NCBI GenBank assembly: GCA_037446395.1
Contig: JBBIIP010000003.1
Span: 100,164-164,163 of the forward strand
DNA length: 64,000 bases
Origin: JAAYJT01 sp037446395
GTDB lineage: Bacteria; Bacteroidota; Bacteroidia; Bacteroidales; JAAYJT01
Reading direction: 5' to 3'
The position numbers and the translations under genes are program-made. The number at the start of each line of letters is the position of its first letter. The stretch's first letter is position 1. This document shows positions 18,085 to 27,028 of the stretch, one piece after another. Under the pieces are notes generated by a model, which did no database searches, was not told the origin of the DNA, and worked only from the letters and a program-made list of their open reading frames with translations.

Positions 18085-21000
18085 CTAATATTGCATGGCT
18101 GCCAGTCTGCGGTAAGAATTGTAGCGCCATTTGGCATTTTCTTCGGCTGCTATAAACAACTCATCAGCTTCTTTTGGAAATGCCTTTAAAAGTGAAGAAT
18201 AGCGCACTTCGCCTGCGAGAAAACTCTGAAACTTACTCCAGTCGGGTTCTTTTGAGTCAATCACAAACGGATTCTTGCCTTCAGCTTCGAGCATCGGATT
18301 GTAGCGGTAGTTTACCCAGTACCCGGCTTCGACAGCTAAATTTGCTTCTTGCTGTGTTAATCCCATGCCTGCATTGATTCCATGGGCGATACATGGTGAA
18401 TAGGCAATAATTACTGAAGGGCCTTTGTAGGCTTCGGCTTCGCGCAGGGCACGCAAAGTTTGCGATTGGCTTGCACCCATTGCAATCTGGGCAACATAAA
18501 CATATCCATAGCTCATTGCCATCATCCCCAGATCTTTCTTACGAACCCGTTTTCCTGCAGCCGCAAATTTGGCCACAGCACCTACGGGTGTTGATTTCGA
18601 AGATTGACCTCCAGTATTTGAATAAACCTCAGTGTCCATCACCAGCAGGTTAATATCATCACCAGAAGCGATAACATGATCCAGTCCGCCATAGCCGATA
18701 TCGTAGGCCCAGCCATCTCCGCCAAATACCCATACCGATTTTTTTACCAAGTATTGTTTTAAACTCATTATTTCCTGGGCAATTGGGTGCTGGTTATCCT
18801 GAAGACGAGCAATGATTTTTTCAGAAGCAACTTTTGATTTCTCTGCATCCTCTTTGCCTTCAATCCACTCAGAAAAAGCGACTTTGGTTTCTGCGTCAAA
18901 TCCACCTTCTAACGCTTGTTGCATCAGCATTGCAATTCGCCGGCGCAGTTGGTTTACGCCCAATGTCATGCCGTATCCATATTCCGCGTTGTCTTCGAAC
19001 AACGAATTGGCCCATGATGGACCATGCCCTTTGGGATTAACCGTATAAGGTGTTGACGGAGCCGAACCTCCATAAATTGAAGAACAACCAGTGGCGTTGG
19101 AGATCATCATTCGGTCTCCAAACAATTGTGTAATCAGTTTGATATATGGAGTTTCTCCGCAGCCGGCACATGCGCCCGAAAACTCGAACAGTGGCTGAGC
19201 AAACTGGCTATTTTTGACTGATTTGTCTTTTTCAACAATGTTGTCTTTGTAAGAAACGTTTTTCGAGACGATGTTCCACAAATCAATTTCATGCCCCATT
19301 TCTTCGAGTGATTTATACACGAGAGCCTTTTGTTTTGCAGGGCAGGTATCAATGCAATTCCCACAACCTGTACAATCCATGGGGCTGAGTTGTATTCTGA
19401 ACTGAAGGCCATCGAATGTTTTTGGAATGGCTTTAAGTGTTTTTATATCAGCGGGCAGGGATTTCATTTCCTCTTCATTAATCAGAAATGGCCTGATGCA
19501 ACCATGTGGGCAAACATAGGCGCACTGGTTACACTGGATGCAATTTTCGGCCACCCACTGCGGAACATCCACTGCAATGCCGCGTTTTTCGTAAGCTGAA
19601 GTTCCTTGTGGGAATGTTCCATCTTCACGGCCAAGAAAAGTGCTCACAGGCAGTTCATCCCCCTTTTGAATCGTGATTGGCTCCATCACATTGCGAATGA
19701 AGTCAGGAATTTCCCTTTCGTCAACTTTCTTTACAACATTGATCTTTGCCCATTCGGCTGGTACCTCAACCTTCTCCGGTTCCCCACCACGATCTATGGC
19801 CGCAAAGTTCATATTCACAACTACTTCGCCTTTGTTCCCAAACGATTTGATAACAGCTTTTTTCATTTCTTTCACTGCCAGTTCATAGGGAATCACGTTA
19901 GCAATTTTAAAGAAAGCAGCCTGCATTATTGTATTGGTGCGATTGCCAAGGCCAATCTCAACAGCAAGTTTGGTGGCATTAATGATATAGAAGTTGATAT
20001 GGTTCTCAGCCATATATTTTTTCATGTCGTCAGGGATGTGATTTAATGTTTCATGTGCATCCCATAAACTGTTGAGCAAGAATGTACCGCCTTTTTTCAA
20101 CCCCTTCAGCATATCATACCTGCCCAAGTAGGCTGGAACATGACATGCAACAAAGTCGGCGGATTGAACGAGATAGGGAGCACGTATTGGTTTGTCGCCA
20201 AACCGTAGGTGCGACACTGTGAAGCCGCCAGATTTTTTCGAATCATAGGCAAAATAGCCCTGGGCATACTTTTCAGTATTATCGCCTATGATTGTAATTG
20301 AATTTTTATTGGCACCTACTGTTCCATCAGATCCTAAGCCATAGAATTTGCCACTGAAGGTTCCTTCCGGAAGTACGTTTACAAGAGGAAGTATGGGGAG
20401 TGAGTGAAAAGTAACATCATCATGAATACCGATGGTGAAGCGATTTTTGGGTTCTTTCATTTTCAGGTTTTCGAACACCGCTACAATTTGAGATGGCAAC
20501 GTATCTTTGGAGCTCAACCCATAACGGCCACCGACGATAATTGGCGCATTGGGTTTTCCGTAGAACATATCTCTGATATCAAGGTAGAGTGGTTCGCCAT
20601 TTGCGCCGGGCTCTTTGGTACGGTCAAGCACAGCAATGCGTTTGACCGTTTTTGGCAATACATCGAAAAAGTATTTTGATGAGAATGGCCTATACAGATG
20701 AACTATGATGACACCAGTTTTTTCGCCCCTGGCATTGAGGTAATCAACCACTTCGCGAGTAGTTTCGGTTACCGAGCCCATGGCTACAATGATGTTTTCA
20801 GCATCAGGCGCTCCATAGTACATAAACGGGTGATATTCTCGGCCGGTAATACGGGTTATCTCTTTCATATAGTCGTTAACCATATCAGGAACTTCCTCGT
20901 AAAATTTATTTGCAGCTTCGCGCGATTGAAAATAAATATCAGGATTTTGAGCTGTGCCACGGGTAACAGGGTGTTCTGGATTGAGAGCGCGATTGCGAAA

Positions 21001-21612
21001 TTCCTGTACTGCCTTGCGGTCGAGCAACTTCTCAAGATCGTCCTGTTCCATGTACTCTACCTTTTGAACTTCGGCCGAAGTACGAAAACCATCGAAAAAA
21101 TGCAGGAAGGGAACCCTTGATTTGATGGCCGTAAGATGCGCAACACCTGCCAAGTCCATGATTTCCTGAACGCTGCCTGAGGCAAGCATTGCAAATCCGG
21201 TTTGACGGGTACTCATCACATCGCTATGGTCTCCAAAGATAGAAAGCGCCTGTGCAGCAAGACTGCGGGCTGAAACATGGAAAACACCGGGGAGCAATTC
21301 ACCGGCAATCTTATACATGTTGGGAATCATCAGCAATAATCCCTGTGAAGCTGTGTAGGTGGAGGTAAGTGCACCTGCCTGAAGCGAGCCATGAACTGCC
21401 CCTGCAGCCCCCGCCTCGCTTTGCATTTCAACTACTTTTACAGTTTCTCCAAAAATATTTTTTCGACCGTTCGCCGCCCATTCATCAACATATTCGGCCA
21501 TCGTCGAACTAGGGGTGATTGGATAAATGGCTGCAACCTCACTGAACATGTAAGCCACGTGCGAAGCAGCATAGTTGCCATCGCAGGTAATGAATTTTTT
21601 CTTTTTAGTCAT
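18085..21612 (-). CDS. nifJ: Pyruvate:ferredoxin (flavodoxin) oxidoreductase
   Basis: A 1175-residue homodimer-type PFOR that oxidises pyruvate to acetyl-CoA and CO2 and reduces ferredoxin, central to anaerobic metabolism. Domains in order: N-terminal TPP domain (YPITPSSTMAEYVDEW, with Glu for TPP), the CoA-related domain II, the gamma domain, a two-cluster ferredoxin domain (CIQCNQCAYVCPHGC and CTGCGNCIDTCPAKQ, about residues 690-760), and the C-terminal TPP-binding domain (CAGCGETPY, GGDGWAYDIGYGGLDH). Length is typical. It is divergent from a dihydroorotate-dehydrogenase-like gene. Confidence 0.97.
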   Translation of the reverse strand: MTKKKKFITCDGNYAASHVAYMFSEVAAIYPITPSSTMAEYVDEWAANGRKNIFGETVKVVEMQSEAGAAGAVHGSLQAGALTSTYTASQGLLLMIPNMYKIAGELLPGVFHVSARSLAAQALSIFGDHSDVMSTRQTGFAMLASGSVQEIMDLAGVAHLTAIKSRVPFLHFFDGFRTSAEVQKVEYMEQDDLEKLLDRKAVQEFRNRALNPEHPVTRGTAQNPDIYFQSREAANKFYEEVPDMVNDYMKEITRITGREYHPFMYYGAPDAENIIVAMGSVTETTREVVDYLNARGEKTGVIIVHLYRPFSSKYFFDVLPKTVKRIAVLDRTKEPGANGEPLYLDIRDMFYGKPNAPIIVGGRYGLSSKDTLPSQIVAVFENLKMKEPKNRFTIGIHDDVTFHSLPILPLVNVLPEGTFSGKFYGLGSDGTVGANKNSITIIGDNTEKYAQGYFAYDSKKSGGFTVSHLRFGDKPIRAPYLVQSADFVACHVPAYLGRYDMLKGLKKGGTFLLNSLWDAHETLNHIPDDMKKYMAENHINFYIINATKLAVEIGLGNRTNTIMQAAFFKIANVIPYELAVKEMKKAVIKSFGNKGEVVVNMNFAAIDRGGEPEKVEVPAEWAKINVVKKVDEREIPDFIRNVMEPITIQKGDELPVSTFLGREDGTFPQGTSAYEKRGIAVDVPQWVAENCIQCNQCAYVCPHGCIRPFLINEEEMKSLPADIKTLKAIPKTFDGLQFRIQLSPMDCTGCGNCIDTCPAKQKALVYKSLEEMGHEIDLWNIVSKNVSYKDNIVEKDKSVKNSQFAQPLFEFSGACAGCGETPYIKLITQLFGDRMMISNATGCSSIYGGSAPSTPYTVNPKGHGPSWANSLFEDNAEYGYGMTLGVNQLRRRIAMLMQQALEGGFDAETKVAFSEWIEGKEDAEKSKVASEKIIARLQDNQHPIAQEIMSLKQYLVKKSVWVFGGDGWAYDIGYGGLDHVIASGDDINLLVMDTEVYSNTGGQSSKSTPVGAVAKFAAAGKRVRKKDLGMMAMSYGYVYVAQIAMGASQSQTLRALREAEAYKGPSVIIAYSPCIAHGINAGMGLTQQEANLAVEAGYWVNYRYNPMLEAEGKNPFVIDSKEPDWSKFQSFLAGEVRYSSLLKAFPKEADELFIAAEENAKWRYNSYRRLAAMQY

Positions 21613-21672
21613 TGTATTTTAGTATTAAATCGCTCTTATTTAGGCGCTTTGCCAGAAAAGCAAAAAGCGATG

Positions 21673-21680
21673 CAAAAGTA
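21673..21680 (-). promoter_or_regulatory. Putative -7 element for nifJ
   Basis: The reverse strand reads TACTTTTG (TAnnTTTG) about 60 bases before the nifJ ATG. The rest of the 294-base divergent spacer (21613-21906) shows no other feature that I can support. Confidence 0.45.
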
Positions 21681-21906
21681 AAAATTAATATCGATTCTAA
21701 TAGAACTGTTCCATTCCTATTTGGTAGACTATCAGTAATTTAGAATGTTTCTAAATAAGACACAAACCAAGTAAAGTGTTCCATGCTTCAGAGTAGTTAA
21801 ATAAAAGGTTGGAATTCGGTGAACAAAACATTGCAGAAGGCGTTTGCTAATACATACAATCACCACAATCATTACAAATCATTATTAATCAGAAAACAAA
21901 CACATT

Positions 21907-22920
21907 ATGGCCGATTTAAAAACTCATTTTATGGGATTGTCGCTTAAGAATCCCATTATTGTTGGTTCATGCAACCTGGTGAATGATCCAGATAACCTTA
22001 AAAAGATTGAAGATGCCGGAGGATCCGCCATTGTATATAAATCTCTTTTCGAGGAGCAGATACAAATGGAGCGGTTTCAGCTGCAAGAAGGTTTGGATAT
22101 GTATGACGAACGAAATGCTGAAATGGCAAAAATATTTCCGACTTTGCAACATGCTGGTCCTGAGGAGCATTTGATGAAGCTGAGGAAAGCAGTCGAAGCT
22201 GTTAATATTCCAATCATTGCCAGCCTAAACGCTGTGTATGAAATCAGTTGGGTGGAATATGCTCAAGTGCTTGCTCAAACAGGTGTAGCTGCGTTGGAAT
22301 TAAACTTTTACAGTACGCCGAACAACTTTGACAAGAGTGCTAAAAGCATAGAGGAGGCGCGCTTATCGGTTTACAAAGAGGTTCGCAAAGCAGTAAATAT
22401 TCCTGTCAGTATCAAGTTGAGCCCGTTCTATACGAATACGCTGAACATTGTTCGCCAACTTGACGCTGCAGGGGCTGAAGGATTTGTGTTATTTAACCGT
22501 CTTTTTCAGCCCGACATAAATATAGATGAGCAAAAACATACTGTTCCCTGGTATCTGAGTGAGGCTGGCGATTATCGCCTTCCGTTGCGTTATGCAGGAA
22601 TACTTTATGGCAACATCCAAGGTTCGTTATGTGCTAATACAGGCATTCACAATGGCGACGATGCAGTAAAACTTTTGTTGTCGGGTGCAGATTGTGTTCA
22701 GGTTGTATCAACGCTCTATCGCAACAAGGTTTCTCATATTTCAACTATGCTCAGGGATATTGAAACATGGATGGACAAGAATGGTTATAAATCAATTGAA
22801 GATTTTAAAGGAAAACTTTCTGCGAAATTGCTCAACGATCCGTTTGTTTACGAACGTGCCCAATACGTTGATGCCATTCTCCATTCGGCTGATATTATGA
22901 AACGGAGTAATCTACGTTAA
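21907..22920 (+). CDS. Dihydroorotate dehydrogenase-like flavoprotein
   Basis: A 337-residue TIM-barrel protein related to class 1 dihydroorotate dehydrogenases. It has an opening strand THFMGLSLKNPIIVGSCNL, a phosphate/FMN-type glycine region, an IKLSPF strand with Lys, and a late GADCVQVVSTLYRN segment that binds FMN phosphate in the family. In the true PyrD1 enzymes a catalytic Cys or Ser follows the NLSCPN-like loop; here that loop reads LELNFYSTPN, so orotate synthesis is not assured. Similar genes are seen next to PFOR in Bacteroidota, and this one is divergent from nifJ. Its substrate is unknown. Confidence 0.85.
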   Translation: MADLKTHFMGLSLKNPIIVGSCNLVNDPDNLKKIEDAGGSAIVYKSLFEEQIQMERFQLQEGLDMYDERNAEMAKIFPTLQHAGPEEHLMKLRKAVEAVNIPIIASLNAVYEISWVEYAQVLAQTGVAALELNFYSTPNNFDKSAKSIEEARLSVYKEVRKAVNIPVSIKLSPFYTNTLNIVRQLDAAGAEGFVLFNRLFQPDINIDEQKHTVPWYLSEAGDYRLPLRYAGILYGNIQGSLCANTGIHNGDDAVKLLLSGADCVQVVSTLYRNKVSHISTMLRDIETWMDKNGYKSIEDFKGKLSAKLLNDPFVYERAQYVDAILHSADIMKRSNLR

Positions 22921-22928
22921 ACATCCAG

Positions 22929-24539
22929 CTAAAAAGGAAAATCTTCAGCAGAACTGTTCTTTTTGGCTACGTTTTCATCGAATGACGGTAGCATTGCTTT
23001 TTGGTGAATAGCATTTCCATCAACATAAATCGCTTTATAGGGCGATGTGGGGCATGCATATTCACAGGCTCCGCATCCGACACAGATGTCCTGGTTTACT
23101 TCCGGAATAAGCAGTCCGTGTTGCCATGGCACCATTTGAACTGCCTTCGTGGGACAGTGCTCTGAACACGCACCGCAATCGGTTTTATCGGTTCGAACGA
23201 TACAATTTCTGCGAATAAAATAGGCTTTTCCAACCTGCACCTGGTGCTTTTCATCGGGTTCTAAGGGTAAAATGGCTCCGGTCGGGCATATTTGGCTACA
23301 AACTACACAATCGTAGTTGCAATAACTTGTACGAAAATCCAGTCGGGGTTGAAGAAAACCTTTTAAGCCATATTCGAGCAGGGATGGTTGAAGTACTTGC
23401 TTTGGGCAGGCGCTGACACACAAATGACAGGCGGTGCATTTTGAAGTAAAATGTTCGATGCTGATAGAGCCGGGAGGGCAAACCGGATAGTTCTTATCTT
23501 CCTGCCGGGTAGTGTTTAATCCTTTCTCTTGCTCTTGTGCCATTAGTGCCAGGCTGCTTCCGCCACCAAGCAAAGCAATTGTTGCCCCAGTAATAAACTG
23601 ACGCCTTTCGGAATTATATGCAACCTGCTGTTTTTTAAAGAAAGTTCTTGAGTACCTAACCCCACCTATCTTGCATGCCTTGACACAATTATAACACGCA
23701 ACGCATCGTTCAAAATCGAGTTTTTTGGTTTTTGAATCTATGCATCCGGCCTTGCACGATCGGGCACATAATCCACAGCTGTTGCATTCGTTTTCATCAA
23801 GCGTTAGCTTAAAAAGTGATAGCTTAGAAGTCAGGCGCAACAGCGCACCAACCGGGCAAACAGTGTTGCAGTATTCGCGGCCCCTAATAGCAGCCAAAAT
23901 GCTAACCAATAGGATCAACCCACCCGATACACCAACGGAAACCCAACTAATGGCCTTTATTTCGAATGGTCGGAGCGAATAAATATTCATAAGTTGAAAT
24001 CCATCAACCACGATATTATTGGCATGAATAAAAAGCGGTTTAACCAAATGGGTCATGAATCTGCCAAACAGGCTATACGGATCGAACCAACCCAAGGGAG
24101 CAATGAATCCAAACAAAAAGGTTGCTGCAATCAGAGCAAAAATGCTAAAGTGCAGGATAGAATAGGAGCGACGAAACATATATCTTTTTCTTCGCTTCGG
24201 TTTAAACCAGTTGGCAATTCTCGAAGCAACATCCTGCCAGACACCGAGAGGGCATAAAAAACTGCAATACACCCTTCCAAACAGCAAGGTTAGAAGTAAA
24301 ATAATGACAAAACCGATTGTTGCCCATGTAGCTGCGGTCAGGAAACTGAGAAAAGAAGGAGTAAACTGAAAAAACAACAAAACATCGGCTACATCAGTGG
24401 GGATCCGGTTTCTGATATCAAGAAAAAGCAGCACAAATGCAATAAAAAGCAATGCTGAAAATGCTATTCGGATCTTACGCAACAAACGAAGCACAATACA
24501 AAAATTATAATGCAATGCGGTTAATGGAAAGCTTCTCAA
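22929..24539 (-). CDS. Membrane-bound multi-ferredoxin protein, NapH/NapG-like fusion
   Basis: About 536 residues. The first half is NapH/NosR-like: several membrane segments (about residues 20-240) with CSFLCPLG and CNTVCPVG motifs, then two cytoplasmic 4Fe-4S clusters (CNSCGLCARSC and CVACYNC). At residues 312-313 comes a twin-arginine-like ERRQFITGA with a hydrophobic stretch, followed by NapG-like clusters (CTACHLCVSAC, CVVCSQIC, CGACSEHC, CVGCGACEYAC). It probably moves electrons across or along the membrane. The start is uncertain: ATG 24539 overlaps the DUF362 gene by 35 bases, and a GTG at 24494 is possible. Confidence 0.82.
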   Translation of the reverse strand: MRSFPLTALHYNFCIVLRLLRKIRIAFSALLFIAFVLLFLDIRNRIPTDVADVLLFFQFTPSFLSFLTAATWATIGFVIILLLTLLFGRVYCSFLCPLGVWQDVASRIANWFKPKRRKRYMFRRSYSILHFSIFALIAATFLFGFIAPLGWFDPYSLFGRFMTHLVKPLFIHANNIVVDGFQLMNIYSLRPFEIKAISWVSVGVSGGLILLVSILAAIRGREYCNTVCPVGALLRLTSKLSLFKLTLDENECNSCGLCARSCKAGCIDSKTKKLDFERCVACYNCVKACKIGGVRYSRTFFKKQQVAYNSERRQFITGATIALLGGGSSLALMAQEQEKGLNTTRQEDKNYPVCPPGSISIEHFTSKCTACHLCVSACPKQVLQPSLLEYGLKGFLQPRLDFRTSYCNYDCVVCSQICPTGAILPLEPDEKHQVQVGKAYFIRRNCIVRTDKTDCGACSEHCPTKAVQMVPWQHGLLIPEVNQDICVGCGACEYACPTSPYKAIYVDGNAIHQKAMLPSFDENVAKKNSSAEDFPF

Positions 24540-25428
24540 GGTTCATATTGCCATAGCCCATCTCGTGGCCCATTACAATGTGGAGGATATCTTTGGGTTC
24601 GCTTCCAAAGATTTTTGTAGCAGCGGCATCAATTGCCACAACATCATTCGAAACAAGTAATTGTTTCATCAGCGAAACGTCTGCTTCAGAAACCCCCCGA
24701 GGTCCATTGCGGGTCATTACGCGGTAGGCATCCACCACATTAAGGTCGGGTTTACGAAACGCCGCAAATTCGGCGATGCATTTATGGAGGTTGTTGCGGT
24801 GCCAGAAACGGCGGTCCCAAACAATGCCCATGAGGTTTTTCATTGCAATTGAAACCTTGGTCGAAGAATGATGCTTGAGAACAGGAACATTGATAAAAAC
24901 ATCGCAATTGAGAATCAATTCGTGCACTTTGGCTTTTTTCAAAACTTCGGCTCCTGGAATGTCCACTTCGCGATAATCGCGTTCAGAATTTCCGGTTACA
25001 ACTTTTGCACCGGCACTTTTTGCTGCTGCTTCAATTCCACTATTCGAATAGCAGTTGGTCCATAAATCACATGTATTATCAAAAACAAATACTTCTTTTG
25101 CGCCTGCCTCGAAGCAGTGTTCAACAATGCGTTTCACTAAACCGGGATGTGTATTTGCTCCCCTTTCAACCGATACATCCCAACCAATATTGGGTTTGAC
25201 CACCACGGTTTGCCCTCGTGCTACAAATTTTCCGATTCCCCCGAGCGATTCTATGGCGCGATCAAACATCAGCTCGGGTTCTCCGTTACGCACAGCCACC
25301 AGGTTGTATGGAGCCTTGTTATTGGTTGGCTCTGCTCCCCAAAGGCTTGATAATCCCCCCAACTTAATAGCGGTTCCGGCAGCCAGTCCAGCGCCAATGG
25401 TTTTGGTGATAAAGTCTCTTCTTTTCAT
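24505..25428 (-). CDS. DUF362 domain protein with twin-arginine signal
   Basis: A 307-residue protein. The N-terminus MKRRDFITKTIGAGLAAG is a Tat signal, so the folded protein is exported. The body is the DUF362 fold: TVVVKPNIGWD, VFVFDNTCD, FINVPVLKHHSSTKVSIAMKNLMGI and VSNDVVAIDAAATKIFG. DUF362 proteins often accompany or are fused to ferredoxin domains, and this gene directly precedes, and overlaps, the NapH/G-like gene. The pair probably forms one redox complex; the reaction is unknown. Confidence 0.88.
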   Translation of the reverse strand: MKRRDFITKTIGAGLAAGTAIKLGGLSSLWGAEPTNNKAPYNLVAVRNGEPELMFDRAIESLGGIGKFVARGQTVVVKPNIGWDVSVERGANTHPGLVKRIVEHCFEAGAKEVFVFDNTCDLWTNCYSNSGIEAAAKSAGAKVVTGNSERDYREVDIPGAEVLKKAKVHELILNCDVFINVPVLKHHSSTKVSIAMKNLMGIVWDRRFWHRNNLHKCIAEFAAFRKPDLNVVDAYRVMTRNGPRGVSEADVSLMKQLLVSNDVVAIDAAATKIFGSEPKDILHIVMGHEMGYGNMNLEKLSINRIAL

Positions 25429-25565
25429 TTATCTGATGTGTTTGGCTTCTGAGAGCAGATTGGGCTTCTCATCTTCAATATTTATTATTTCAAGCCGTAA
25501 AAATAGCCAAAGCTGTTAAATTATCATTCAAAAAATCAAAACACTGTATAACAGCTGAAAAAATT

Positions 25566-25573
25566 TAATTTTG
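25566..25573 (+). promoter_or_regulatory. Putative -7 element for the 168-residue membrane protein
   Basis: TAATTTTG matches TAnnTTTG, 41 bases before the ATG at 25614. No -33 element is evident. Confidence 0.35.
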
Positions 25574-25613
25574 CAAGAATTCATTATTTGGAAAAAACTA
25601 AATACGACATTAT

Positions 25614-26120
25614 ATGACTTCCATTTCAACCACCCTGACCCCATTGCGGATACGCACTATTTTAATTGATGCGGCGGCAATTGCTTTCATTTATTTTATG
25701 CCCGCTCTATCGCACTTGCTGGCATTGCCGGTTTACCTGATCGAACCGATGCGTATGATGCTTATCCTGGCTCTAGTGCACACCACCAAGAGAAATGCCT
25801 ACATTTTGGCCTTCACCTTGCCCTTGTTTTCTTATGCAATTTCAGCACATCCGGTGTTTCTCAAATCCTTGCTCATCTCGCTTGAACTATTGGTGAATGT
25901 ATGGCTTTTTTATGCACTTACGAACCTCATTCGCAATCGTTTTGGGGCTATAAGTTTGGCAATCATTGGAAGCAAAATTTTTTACTATACCATGAAATTT
26001 CTTTTACTTCAATTTGCGTTCCTCCAAGGCAATTTGTTTTCTACTCCAATATGGATGCAAATTGCGACCACATTCGCTTTTAGCTTATATATATATTTAT
26101 GGAGGCGCCAATCAGAATAG
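25614..26120 (+). CDS. Small polytopic membrane protein, possibly an ECF-type substrate-binding subunit
   Basis: 168 residues with about five or six membrane segments (roughly 14-35, 42-60, 62-80, 84-108, 115-135, 140-161). I do not recognise a confirmed family. The size, segment count and the segment ISAHPVFLKSLLISLELLVN resemble S-components of ECF vitamin transporters, but the AlaxxxTrp-type contact motif is not clear and no ECF ATPase or T-component lies nearby. It is divergent from the DUF362/NapHG pair and followed by a strong terminator. Treat the transporter idea as a guess. Confidence 0.6.
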   Translation: MTSISTTLTPLRIRTILIDAAAIAFIYFMPALSHLLALPVYLIEPMRMMLILALVHTTKRNAYILAFTLPLFSYAISAHPVFLKSLLISLELLVNVWLFYALTNLIRNRFGAISLAIIGSKIFYYTMKFLLLQFAFLQGNLFSTPIWMQIATTFAFSLYIYLWRRQSE

Positions 26121-26193
26121 AGAATTTCTGTTCAATTAATGTTCTCATTCCAGACATTAGAAGAAATTTCAGAATTTCCAATACAAAAAACTT

Positions 26194-26229
26194 AACCCCG
26201 CCTTCTGTAGCTGAATGGCGGGGTTAAAA
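26194..26229. terminator. Bidirectional Rho-independent terminator
   Basis: A perfect 11-bp inverted repeat, TTAACCCCGCC/GGCGGGGTTAA, with a 14-base loop; A/T runs flank both sides. It sits between two convergent genes (the 168-residue membrane protein and the TPR anti-sigma-like gene) and can stop both. Confidence 0.85.
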
Positions 26230-26265
26230 ATTTAATTCATGAGTGTCTAAAATACAAGGATCCCA

Positions 26266-27015
26266 CTAGGAGTCGTCATAATGCAGTTTAGTCAATATCT
26301 CTTTTGCCTGATGCCTGTAATAATTCTCCGGTTCATTCGCAATTTCATTAAATGCCTTGGCTGCCTCTTTAGCAAAATCTTTCTTGAGGTAAGTCAAGCC
26401 CAGGAACCATCTGGCATGTTCAACGAAAAGGTTGTCCTGATGGGCGATGATAAATTGAAAAGCATTGATTGCTTTTTCATACTGCCGGGTTTCAATAGAC
26501 GAAATTCCGCTATAAAAGCGTACGGTAATATTTGACTCATCTCTTTTGAGTACATCATCAAACAGCACCGAGGCTTCAGCAAATTGTTTTTGCTGGTATT
26601 TATGCAATGCCTCGATAAGCTGGGTATTGCCTGAGCGCGACACATGGATTACCAGCTCAGTGTTGTAATATTTCTTGAAAAGTTTTTCGTTGCTTTCGGG
26701 TTTCAGCAAAAGCAAAGCACCTGAAACAACCAGTAATACCAACACGCTGGCGGTTGCCAAATACCATTTTTTTCGATGCAACGGAAGCGAGTATGGTGTT
26801 TTAATATTCGGGGCTTCATTATTATAAACTTCGATCAACTGCTTTCTGAAATCAATTACGTCTTCCTCCTGAAGCATGGCGTCAATATCATCATCGAGTT
26901 TTTTCTCGCGGGCAAGTAACACATTTGTGTTGAGATCCGCTTCAAAATGCTGTTTCTCCTGCGGATCCATTTCATATGCTTTGTAACGGTCGATTGTTCT
27001 TGAATAACGAATCAT
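26266..27015 (-). CDS. TPR membrane protein, probable regulator of the adjacent sigma factor
   Basis: 249 residues: a cytoplasmic acidic N-terminal part (about 1-80) with possible sigma contacts, one membrane segment (WYLATASVLVLLVVSGALLLL, about 84-105), and a periplasmic part with TPR-like repeats (KYQQKQFAEASVLFDDVL, YSGISSIETRQYEKAINAFQF, WFLGLTYLKKDFAKEAAKAF). It begins 13 bases after the sigma gene ends. In Bacteroidota, single-pass proteins in this position usually act as anti-sigma factors. No zinc-binding HxxxCxxC is seen, so the mechanism is inferred from context. Confidence 0.7.
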   Translation of the reverse strand: MIRYSRTIDRYKAYEMDPQEKQHFEADLNTNVLLAREKKLDDDIDAMLQEEDVIDFRKQLIEVYNNEAPNIKTPYSLPLHRKKWYLATASVLVLLVVSGALLLLKPESNEKLFKKYYNTELVIHVSRSGNTQLIEALHKYQQKQFAEASVLFDDVLKRDESNITVRFYSGISSIETRQYEKAINAFQFIIAHQDNLFVEHARWFLGLTYLKKDFAKEAAKAFNEIANEPENYYRHQAKEILTKLHYDDS

Positions 27016-27028
27016 GGCTTTCTGATTT

